64,000 nucleotides of DNA from Pseudomonas fluorescens (GTDB taxonomy: Bacteria > Pseudomonadota > Gammaproteobacteria > Pseudomonadales > Pseudomonadaceae): contig NZ_OZ024668.1 in the NCBI RefSeq assembly GCF_902497775.2, positions 4,014,326 to 4,078,325 of the forward strand, read 5' to 3'. This document shows positions 1 through 7,012 of this stretch, one piece after another. The notes beneath the pieces were generated by a model that had not been told where the DNA came from, did not search any database, and worked only from the letters and a program-made list of their open reading frames with translations. The position numbers and the translations under genes are program-made. The number at the start of each line of letters is the position of its first letter. The stretch's first letter is position 1.

Positions 1-1
1 G

Positions 2-742
2 CACCCGCTCAACCTGGTACTTGGCGAAGCCCGCGTGGCCGAATCCCTGGGTGTGCGCATCTTCGAACAGAGCCCGGTGCTGCAGATCAACCATGGCGCC
101 ACCGTGCAGGTACGCAGCAGTCATGGCACGGTACGCGCCGCCAGCCTGGTGCTGGCCTGCAACGCGCACCTGGATGAGCTGGAGCCGCGCCTGAGCGGCA
201 AGGTGTTGCCCGCCGGCAGCTACATCATCGCCACCGAGCCGTTGTCCAAGGCACAGGCCGAGCAACTGATTCCGCAGAACCTGTCGCTGTGCGATCAGAA
301 GGTCGGCCTCGACTATTACCGGCTGTCTGCCGACCGGCGCCTGCTGTTCGGCGGCGCCTGCCACTACTCCGGGCGCGACCCTGCGGACATCGGCGCCTAC
401 ATGAAGCCGAAGATGCTCAAGGTGTTCCCGCAATTGGCCGATACCCGCATCGATTTTCAGTGGGGCGGCAAGATCGGCATCACCGCCAATCGCTTCCCCC
501 AGGTCGGGCGCCTGTCCCAGCACCCCAATGTGTTTTACGCCCAGGGTTACAGCGGCCACGGCCTGAACGTCACCCACTGGACCGCGCGGCTGTTGGCCGA
601 AGCGATTCATGCCGGGCACAGCCAGGGTCTGGATGTGTTCAGCGCGGTGCCACATTTGACCTTCCCCGGCGGCAAGGCCTTGCGCTCGCCACTGCTGGCG
701 CTGGGGATGTTCTGGTACCGCCTGCGTGAGGTGCTTGGCTAG
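2..742 (+). CDS. FAD-dependent amine oxidoreductase (PuuB-like), 3' part only
   Basis: The last 246 codons of a DAO-family flavoenzyme are present; the N-terminal FAD-binding half lies before the window. The reading frame is open from base 2 and begins with HPLNLVLGEARVAESLG, typical of the substrate-domain half of gamma-glutamylputrescine oxidases and related amine or amino-acid oxidases. The C-terminal FAD loop is visible as YAQGYSGHGLNVTHW, near residue 180 of the fragment. Such enzymes oxidise an amine to an aldehyde in polyamine or amino-acid catabolism. The substrate cannot be told from this part, so gamma-glutamylputrescine is only a family-level guess. The next gene starts about 110 bases downstream. 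Confidence 0.85.
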   Translation, partial: HPLNLVLGEARVAESLGVRIFEQSPVLQINHGATVQVRSSHGTVRAASLVLACNAHLDELEPRLSGKVLPAGSYIIATEPLSKAQAEQLIPQNLSLCDQKVGLDYYRLSADRRLLFGGACHYSGRDPADIGAYMKPKMLKVFPQLADTRIDFQWGGKIGITANRFPQVGRLSQHPNVFYAQGYSGHGLNVTHWTARLLAEAIHAGHSQGLDVFSAVPHLTFPGGKALRSPLLALGMFWYRLREVLG

Positions 743-855
743 GACGCCTTGCCGCCCGTTAAACATCCTTCTTTCCCTTGCGACTGACTCAATTGCAGCT
801 ACTTTCAGATAAGTCTTTGTTTCAGTGCATGACAGGCTTCGGAGGGAATCGAAGG

Positions 856-1266
856 ATGATCGCAGGCCTCAAGCTTTACCCGCGCCAGCACTGGCTGCTC
901 GGCGGTCTGCTGCTGGCCCTGGCCGGTTGCAGCAATATCGACGCGCGCACCACCGAATATGTCGGCGCGCCCCATGCAGCCCCCACCCGTGCAGCCAATG
1001 TCGAGGTGCTGCGCAGCGAGCCAACCCGCCCCCATGCCCGGCTCGGTGAAATCGTCGTCGATGCCAGCGTCGAGCCGCCACCGCCGATTACCGAAGTCGA
1101 ACAGAAGCTGCGCGAGCAGGCCGCCAGCATCGGCGGCGATGCCGTGGTGGTGGTCTATGACCGGATCCAGCCGGTGTCCGCCTACGTCAGCGGCCCGCTG
1201 TGGGACCGCGATATCCGCACGATCGAAGGGCGCAAGCTAAAAGGCATCGTGATCAAGTACCAGTAG
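856..1266 (+). CDS. small lipoprotein of unknown function
   Basis: A 136-residue protein with a signal peptide ending in the lipobox LALAGC (Cys about residue 25), so it is probably lipid-anchored in the envelope. I chose the ATG at 856 because GGAGGG lies about 9 bases upstream and the signal peptide then has normal length; an earlier in-frame start at 778 would put about 26 residues in front of it. The mature part has a mixed alpha/beta look (SIGGDAVVVVYDR, near residue 95). I do not recognise a named family. The gene stands alone between the oxidase and two broken transporter genes. Confidence 0.72.
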   Translation: MIAGLKLYPRQHWLLGGLLLALAGCSNIDARTTEYVGAPHAAPTRAANVEVLRSEPTRPHARLGEIVVDASVEPPPPITEVEQKLREQAASIGGDAVVVVYDRIQPVSAYVSGPLWDRDIRTIEGRKLKGIVIKYQ

Positions 1267-1308
1267 CTCAAGCGCTTCTAACCGTTTCATTGATCAGGCT
1301 GTCACGTT

Positions 1309-1764
1309 ATGCAAAGGACCTACGCCATTTGCCTCGCGTTGCCCCGGGCGACTTCCTGCCTGTGCCACAACTGCTGCGGGCAACCCTGCCGGTCAGTACC
1401 CGCCCGGATCCGCATGGCGGCTACAGCACCGGCATCGGCATCGGCATCGGCATCGGCGACCTGAACCTGTTCGACATCTTCCTGCTCAAGACCGAAGGCG
1501 TACAGCTGGGCATCGGCCCGCAGATCACTGCGCCAACCGCCGAGCACGACGAACTGGGTACCGGTAAATGGCAGGCGGGCCTCGCGGCCGTTGCCATCGA
1601 TGCCGCGCGGCCGGCTCGGCGCCCGTGTGCAGTACCAGAGCTCGTTTGCCGGTGACCATGACCGGGCGCACGTGGAGTCGGCCACCCTGCAGCCATTCAT
1701 CATTCACAACCTGCCCAAGGGTTGGTACCTGCGCTCCACCGCCACCTGGACCTTCGACAAGTAA
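1309..1764 (+). pseudogene. decayed outer-membrane transporter-like gene (truncated and frameshifted)
   Basis: Fragments of the Pseudomonas family often annotated as neuromedin-U-like or transporter are split over two frames. One frame gives LLRATLPVSTRPDP, then GIGDLNLFDIFLL and GTGKWQAGLAAVAIDA, and closes at 1655. A second frame takes over near 1600 with QYQSSFAGDHDRAHVES and FIIHNLPKGWYLRSTATW, then stops at 1764. The signal peptide and the usual N-terminal ~80 residues are absent, and the C-terminal strands are missing. Four tandem GGCATC copies lie in the first part. The gene looks inactivated by at least one frameshift and two terminal losses. A related broken gene begins 10 bases later. 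Confidence 0.7.
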
Positions 1765-1773
1765 GGACTACTG

Positions 1774-2309
1774 ATGAGGCTTCGACTGACCGCAATCGCC
1801 GGCACACTGCTTGCCCTGTCAATCAGCGGCGCCCAGGCACTCGAAACCCGCATCGGCGAAATCGGCATGGCGACTACGACAAGAACCGAGTGATCAACAT
1901 CGGCGCCAACCGCTGGGTGATCAAGCCGGAAATCGGCTTTGGTCATCCCATCGGCCCGACTTGGCTGGAGATCAACACCTGGGTCTCGCTGTTTGGTGAC
2001 AACGACGATTACCCGGGCGACAGCAAGCTGGAACAGAAGCCGCTGTATGCCGTCGAAGGCCATTACAGCTACACCATCAATCGCGGGCTCTGGGCTTCGC
2101 TGGACGCCACCTACAGCGCCGGTGGCGAAACCAGGGTCGACGGCGTCGACCAGGACAACCAGCAGGAGAACGTGCTGCTCGGCGCCAGCATGGGCTTCAT
2201 GCTCTCGCCGCAGTTCGGCGGCCTGATCGCCTACACCGACTCGGTCTCGGAATGCAACAAGTCACCGGACGTCAACACCTGGACCCTACGCCTGAACTAC
2301 GCCTGGTAA
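1774..2309 (+). pseudogene. decayed outer-membrane transporter (phenol/MetA-type) gene
   Basis: The start at 1774 encodes a good signal peptide (MRLRLTAIAGTLLALSISG), but that frame ends at 1893 after about 40 codons. The body continues in another frame: YDKNRVINIGANRWVIKPE, then LEINTWVSLFGDNDDY, and it ends with LRLNYAW at 2309. This is the C-terminal barrel of the Phenol_MetA_deg outer-membrane family. About 100-130 residues normally between signal and body are absent, so the lesion is an internal deletion that also shifts frame, not a single-base error. The body might be expressed from an internal start, but it would lack a signal peptide. Confidence 0.72.
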
Positions 2310-2368
2310 CGCTGAAGTTGACGTGCTGCCAACAGCGCCAGGCACGCTGTTGCGACGCAACTAAGCCA

Positions 2369-3064
2369 TCAGCCTGCTGCCGGCAGTACGCTCAATGGGT
2401 CAATCGGCTTGCCGTTCTGGCGAATCTCGAAATACAGCTGCACCCGGTCGGTATCCAGGTCGCCGGCTTCGGCGATCTTCTGGCCCTTGCTGACGGTCTG
2501 GCCTTCCTTGACCAGCAACTTGCTGTTGTGGCCGTAGACGCTGGCGTGGGACGTGCCGTGCTGGAGGATGATCAGATTGCCGTAACCACGGATGTTCACC
2601 GCGAAGGCCACTTTGCCGCCCAGGCTTGCGTACACCGGCTGGCCCGGTGTCGCAGCGATGCGGATGCCCTTGTTGAGCTTGTCGGCGGACGAGAAGCGGC
2701 GGATCACCGTGCCCTGCAGCGGCCACGCCCAACCGCGCAGGGTGACCTTGGTGGCCGGCGCTGCGGGCCTGGCCTTGCTGGCGCTGGTAGTGGTGCGGGT
2801 GGTGCTGCGGGTGGTGGTTTTCGAGCCGCCGAAGCGGATGGTCTGGCCGACATTCACCGCATAGGGCGCACCGATGCCGTTGTAGCGCGCCAGTTCCTTG
2901 AAGTTCCAGCCATGGCGCGCGGCAATCGAATACAGGGTATCGCCGCGCTTGACCTTGTAGGTGCCGGCCACGACTTTGTTGGCGGAAGTACCGGGGCTTG
3001 GGGAATGCGAACTGCATGCGGACATCGCCAGCATTACGGCGATCAGAACAAACCTGAAAAACAC
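2369..3064 (-). CDS. LysM/M23 lipoprotein, probable amidase activator (NlpD-like)
   Basis: A 231-residue envelope protein. It has a lipoprotein signal (lipobox MSACSS, Cys about 17), a LysM peptidoglycan-binding domain (YKVKRGDTLYSIAARHGW, about residues 37-80), a low-complexity Thr/Ser/Arg linker, and a C-terminal M23/LytM domain (about 125-228). The M23 metal ligands look lost: the usual HxxxD segment reads RIAATPGQPV and the HxH motif reads QLYFEIR. It is therefore probably a non-catalytic activator of cell-wall amidases, like NlpD or EnvC. The start is GTG, preceded by AAGGAAG about 5 bases upstream. It is not the rpoS-linked nlpD, so the symbol is left empty. Confidence 0.85.
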   Translation of the reverse strand: MFFRFVLIAVMLAMSACSSHSPSPGTSANKVVAGTYKVKRGDTLYSIAARHGWNFKELARYNGIGAPYAVNVGQTIRFGGSKTTTRSTTRTTTSASKARPAAPATKVTLRGWAWPLQGTVIRRFSSADKLNKGIRIAATPGQPVYASLGGKVAFAVNIRGYGNLIILQHGTSHASVYGHNSKLLVKEGQTVSKGQKIAEAGDLDTDRVQLYFEIRQNGKPIDPLSVLPAAG

Positions 3065-3112
3065 ACCACTTCCTTTTCCCGGAGACGCCGTTGACGAGGG
3101 CGCTACTATAAA

Positions 3113-3994
3113 TCAGTCGGCAGCATTACGCGGCAAAGTCCGTGCAACTTCGATAAAGGCCCGGGTCGCGGGCGAGATGATGCGCTCATCGACGACGGCC
3201 AGCCCGACCGTACGCTTGACCGGCGGATCGAGCGGGCGCTGCACGTACTCCAGGGTCGCGGGCAACGGCAAGGACGACTGGGCCACGACGCTCAAGCCTT
3301 CACCACGGGCGACCATTTCCAGGGTGCTGAGCAGTTGCGAGGTGCAGTAGCGAACCCGTGGCTGCAACCTGGCGGCGAGAAACAGGCGCGAGACAATCTC
3401 GGCGGAACCGGCTTCGGTCAGTACGAAAGGGTCGAAGCACAATTGCTTGAGGGTCACCGCAGACTGCTGCGCCAACGCATGCTCAGCGGGCATCAGCGCC
3501 ACCATCTGGTCTTCCAGCAACGGGTAGGTATCGAACTGCTCTTCGGGTAGCACCACAAAGCCAACGTCGATACGCCGCTCCTGCAACCATTGCAGCACCT
3601 GGCGGTCCGGGCCTTCGTCGATATGCACCTCGATGCCGGGATACGCCTGGCGATAGGCGCCAAGGATCGCCGGCAACAAGCGCACCGACGCCGTCGGCCC
3701 GAACGAGCCGATGCGTAGCGTACCCTGTTTCATCCCGCGCGCGTCCAGGGCCTCCTGGCGCATGGTTTCAGCCAGGCCGAGCAAGGCCTGCGCCCGTTGC
3801 AGCAGGCGGCTGCCAATATCGGTCAGCTCGATCTGCCCCTGCTGACGCTCGAACAGGGCGACACCCAGCTCCTGTTCCAGGGCACGAACAGCGTGGGAAA
3901 CCCCTGATTGCGAGATTTTCAGTTGCGCAGCCGCCAGGGTGAAGCCTTTGCGCGCGGCGACAACGGCGAAAATTTCCAGCTGGGTCAAGGTCAT
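3113..3994 (-). CDS. LysR-family transcriptional regulator
   Basis: A 293-residue LysR-type regulator. The N-terminal winged helix-turn-helix (about residues 2-60) includes LTQLEIFAVVAARKGFTLAA and SQSGVSHAVRALE; the type 2 periplasmic-binding effector domain fills the rest. I start it at the ATG giving MTLTQLEIF; a GTG four codons earlier is also possible. It is divergent from a DMT-family exporter whose start is about 98 bases away. Divergent LysR regulators usually control the neighbouring gene from the shared intergenic region, so the exporter is the expected target. The inducer is unknown. Confidence 0.9.
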   Translation of the reverse strand: MTLTQLEIFAVVAARKGFTLAAAQLKISQSGVSHAVRALEQELGVALFERQQGQIELTDIGSRLLQRAQALLGLAETMRQEALDARGMKQGTLRIGSFGPTASVRLLPAILGAYRQAYPGIEVHIDEGPDRQVLQWLQERRIDVGFVVLPEEQFDTYPLLEDQMVALMPAEHALAQQSAVTLKQLCFDPFVLTEAGSAEIVSRLFLAARLQPRVRYCTSQLLSTLEMVARGEGLSVVAQSSLPLPATLEYVQRPLDPPVKRTVGLAVVDERIISPATRAFIEVARTLPRNAAD

Positions 3995-4091
3995 CGGCAG
4001 CAACACCCCATGAGCGATTACTCATTTCCCTATGAGTCGGCATTCGGACAAGTATGGCGTAACACTTGTTCGTCGTCAGCCAGGGCCGCCC

Positions 4092-5042
4092 ATGCCGTCT
4101 CACTTTTGCACCTACCTGAAACTTGCGCTGGTCTCGATGCTCTGGGGCGGGACCTTCGTCGCCGGCCGCGCCCTGGCCAGCGGCATCGACCCGCTGTTAC
4201 TCGGCAGCCTGCGCTTTGCCTTGGCCAGCGGGGTGCTGATGATGATCCTGCTGGTTTCGAAAAAAGGCTTTGTCCGGGTGAACAGGATTCAGGCCATGCA
4301 GATCGCCGGCCTGGGGTTTTCCGGTATCTATGCCTACACCCTGTTCTTCTTCCATGGCTTGCAGTACACCAATGCCTCCAGGGCTTCACTGATCGTGGCG
4401 ACCAATCCCGCCGTGATGGCGATCGTCGCCTACCTGTGTTTCAGGCAACGCCTGGGCCGCGCGCAGCTCCTCGGCATCGTCCTGTGCCTGCTGGGCGCCG
4501 GCTGGGTAGTGCTGGCCCGAGCCCCTGGGGCAATCGGCCAGGGCAACTGGATCGGCGATGGTTTGATCTTCGGCTGCGTGCTGAGCTGGGTGATCTTCAG
4601 CGTGTTCTGCGTAAGCCTAGTCAAACAGATCGGCGCGCTGCATACGGTGACCTACGCCGTGTTCGCCGGGGCGGCGATGCTCAGCCTGCATGCCCTGCTC
4701 AATGGCAGCCTGAGCATGAGGGCATTGCGCTTGCTGTCGGCGCGCGACCTCACCAGCCTGGTGTACCTGGGGGCGTTGGGTTCGGCACTGGCGTACGTGC
4801 TGTATTACGACGCCATCGCCAGGATCGGCGCCACCCGGGCCGGCAGCTTCATCGCCCTCAACCCCATGACCGCCGTGGTGGCCGGCGCCGTGCTGCTGGG
4901 CGAGCAAATCAGCGGCGCCATGATGATCGGCGGCACGTTGGTGATCCTCGGCATCCTGCTGGTCAACCGGGTGCGGGCACCGCTCAGTTGTCCTGCTTCC
5001 AGTGCAGGTTCACCTTGCCGGTCTGGCCGGGAACCAGGTTGA
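4092..5042 (+). CDS. DMT superfamily EamA transporter
   Basis: A 316-residue integral membrane protein with about ten hydrophobic segments in two EamA repeats (WGGTFVAGRALASGIDPL near residue 18; LGALGSALAYVLYYDAIARI near residue 235). EamA proteins export small metabolites, including amino acids, across the inner membrane. The start at 4092 fits the first membrane helix; an ORF start 60 bases earlier adds an unlikely basic leader. Its last ~20 codons overlap the end of the convergent gene by 59 bases, and they read as polar sequence unlike the family (PASSAGSPCRSGREPG), so the ancestral stop may have been lost. The substrate is not evident. Confidence 0.88.
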   Translation: MPSHFCTYLKLALVSMLWGGTFVAGRALASGIDPLLLGSLRFALASGVLMMILLVSKKGFVRVNRIQAMQIAGLGFSGIYAYTLFFFHGLQYTNASRASLIVATNPAVMAIVAYLCFRQRLGRAQLLGIVLCLLGAGWVVLARAPGAIGQGNWIGDGLIFGCVLSWVIFSVFCVSLVKQIGALHTVTYAVFAGAAMLSLHALLNGSLSMRALRLLSARDLTSLVYLGALGSALAYVLYYDAIARIGATRAGSFIALNPMTAVVAGAVLLGEQISGAMMIGGTLVILGILLVNRVRAPLSCPASSAGSPCRSGREPG

Positions 5043-5442
5043 CTGCGCTCAACTGCTGCTCGCCGTTACGCGAGGCGACCAGGTTGTATCGGCCCGGTGG
5101 CAGCTTGACGTAGACCATCGGCCCGACCTGGCTCAGTTGCAGCAGGGTTTGCCCCTGTACACCCTGGATCGTCAGGTCGACGTCCGGCACATACTTGTTC
5201 TCGGGTCCGGTCGAGAAGGTCAGGTGCAGGTTATAGCCCTGCACCTGCTGAATGGCCCGCGACTCGTCGATACCGATACCGCCAGTGACATAACTTACGC
5301 CATTCTGCTCCTGGGGCTGCAGCTTGACCCCGGACATATCGACAGGCTCCTGGTACTCCGATGCCTGCAAGCGCTGCGCCGGCCAGGCCAGCAGTACAGC
5401 GGCCAATGCCGTGGTTAACGCGAGTGTGCTGAAGGATTTCAT
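4984..5442 (-). CDS. periplasmic protein with carboxypeptidase-regulatory-like fold
   Basis: A 152-residue exported protein. It has a Sec signal peptide (MKSFSTLALTTALAAVLLAW, cleavage near ASEYQ) and then a domain with the PPGRYNL motif near residue 116, characteristic of carboxypeptidase-regulatory-like beta-sandwiches. I chose the ATG at 5442 over the one at 5448 because AGGAG is then 8 bases away. Such domains are structural and no catalytic residues are seen. Its 3' end overlaps the convergent EamA gene by 59 bases. The function is unknown. Confidence 0.8.
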   Translation of the reverse strand: MKSFSTLALTTALAAVLLAWPAQRLQASEYQEPVDMSGVKLQPQEQNGVSYVTGGIGIDESRAIQQVQGYNLHLTFSTGPENKYVPDVDLTIQGVQGQTLLQLSQVGPMVYVKLPPGRYNLVASRNGEQQLSAVNLVPGQTGKVNLHWKQDN

Positions 5443-5590
5443 TGCCATGACTCCTGCGCGACAGCGTCCAGACCATTTTACCCCCCTCATTCCCGGCGTT
5501 TAGATCAATTCGGCGTGAGGGTCGCGGGCAATACAATGACCATTTAGACCCGTGCTAAAGTCTGCGGCCCAATTTCAAGGTGGACCACGA

Positions 5591-6844
5591 ATGGAACTCT
5601 CCCCCGCCGAACGTCAGCTGCTGCAGGACCACCGCCTGGCCCTGTTAGAAGGCTGTGTGATCTTCGATGTCCAGCCGCCCATCGACGCGCAAACCCTGGC
5701 CCGGGTCGAAGCCCATCTGGCCGGCCCCGTGCCTGCAGGTCTGTTGCAGCTGTGGCAGACCGGCCTGGGCGGTCGCGTCGGCTACGACCTGGAGGTGGTT
5801 TACGACGGCCATCGCCACCCGTTCTCCTTCAGTGAACTGTTCTATCCCGACAGCGACGGCTACCGCGATCTCTGGGGCTGGATCGAACACGAACTGGAAC
5901 AGGCCGAAGAAGCCGCCCGGGACGAGGGTCGCCCCTGGAGCGGCAAACTGGACTACCTGCCTTTCGGCGGTTTCGAGTACCTGGAGCGGCTGTACGTCTG
6001 CGTCACCCCGGGCCCCGACCATGGCGCAGTGATTGCCTGGAGCCGTGGGCTGCCACCGGCCTGGGCCGGCAGCCTGCACCAGGACAGCCTCGCGCGCATC
6101 GCCGATGACATCGCCGGGTTGTTTCGCCTGCTGGCCTACGAAGAAGACCCGTTCGACCCACAGGCCGAGTACAGCAGCGCCAGCGAACTGCTCGAAGCAC
6201 TGGATGAACTGGGCAATGCCGGTGACGCGGGGCTGGCGCTCAAGACGCGGCTGGAAACGTTACTGCGTCAGCGGGTACTGGACTGGCGCCCGGCACTGGC
6301 CGATGGCAGCCTCGCCAATCAGCCACGCCTGCGCCAACTGGCGTTGCTCGATGCTGCCAGTCAGGGCGATATCGAACGCCTGGCAACCCTGCGCAACGCT
6401 GGCTGCGACCTGAGCGAGGCGCTGCGCGGACACGGTGCGAGCCTGGAATGCTGCCTGCAGCACGGGCACCTGGAGGCGGCCAGCTGGTTGCTCGACCAGG
6501 GCGTGCCGGTGCAGGCCGACACCCTGTCGATTGGCGCTTCCCAGGTTTCCCCGGCATTGGCCTCGCGCTTGCTGGGCATGGGTGCCTTGAGCGAACCGAG
6601 TGCAGTGCTCAGCGCCGCTGCCCAGGGCCATATGGAAAGTGCCGAGGTCATGGCCCGGGCGCTGCTGGAGGCTTCGACGGCCAGTGCCGACGCATTGCGC
6701 AAAGCACTGGTGGAACGCGCCGAGCAGCAGCGTCGCGACGCCAAGCGGATCAAGGCGAGAAAAATGTACAGCAATCGCAGTTTCGAGCAATACCTGGCCG
6801 AAGCTGAACGCATGGAAACCCTTGTGCAAACGCTGTTCGGCTGA
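5591..6844 (+). CDS. SMI1/KNR4 (SUKH) domain protein with ankyrin repeats
   Basis: A 417-residue cytosolic protein. The N-terminal ~170 residues look like a SUKH domain (VPAGLLQLWQTGLGGRVGYD; YLPFGGFEYLERLYVC). The C-terminal half (about 245-370) has degenerate ankyrin-like helix pairs (LDAASQGDIERLATLRNAGC; LQHGHLEAASWLLDQG; SAAAQGHMESAEVMARALL). The end is a basic helix (EQQRRDAKRIKARKM). SUKH proteins are often immunity proteins of polymorphic toxins, but no toxin gene is adjacent, so that role is only a possibility. The start at 5591 has AAGGTGG upstream; an ORF start at 5552 lies before that site. Confidence 0.72.
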   Translation: MELSPAERQLLQDHRLALLEGCVIFDVQPPIDAQTLARVEAHLAGPVPAGLLQLWQTGLGGRVGYDLEVVYDGHRHPFSFSELFYPDSDGYRDLWGWIEHELEQAEEAARDEGRPWSGKLDYLPFGGFEYLERLYVCVTPGPDHGAVIAWSRGLPPAWAGSLHQDSLARIADDIAGLFRLLAYEEDPFDPQAEYSSASELLEALDELGNAGDAGLALKTRLETLLRQRVLDWRPALADGSLANQPRLRQLALLDAASQGDIERLATLRNAGCDLSEALRGHGASLECCLQHGHLEAASWLLDQGVPVQADTLSIGASQVSPALASRLLGMGALSEPSAVLSAAAQGHMESAEVMARALLEASTASADALRKALVERAEQQRRDAKRIKARKMYSNRSFEQYLAEAERMETLVQTLFG

Positions 6845-6852
6845 TGCGCTGC

Positions 6853-6884
6853 GCTGCCCACGACGGCTAAGCGTCGTGGGCAGC
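6853..6884. terminator. 13-bp perfect inverted repeat, possible terminator
   Basis: Arms GCTGCCCACGACG and CGTCGTGGGCAGC enclose a six-base loop, directly after the SUKH/ankyrin gene stop. The stem is strong but no T run follows, so it could be an mRNA 3'-end hairpin rather than a classical intrinsic terminator. Confidence 0.5.
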
Positions 6885-6959
6885 CGTCCTGAGAAATAAC
6901 TGGATACAACTGTTGTTGAGGTGAAAAGCTTCAAGGCCGCTTATCATAAAAACGCATCT

Positions 6960-6978
6960 GCTAATAATTCTCATAAAC
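6960..6978 (+). promoter_or_regulatory. Fur box upstream of the TonB receptor
   Basis: GCTAATAATTCTCATAAAC matches the 19-base consensus GATAATGATAATCATTATC at 13 positions by eye. It ends 34 bases before the ATG of the siderophore receptor. Fur with ferrous iron would repress the receptor in iron-replete cells. Confidence 0.65.
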
Positions 6979-7012
6979 ACTTGCGTTCTTAATTGTGTAG
7001 GTAGCTCCGCTC

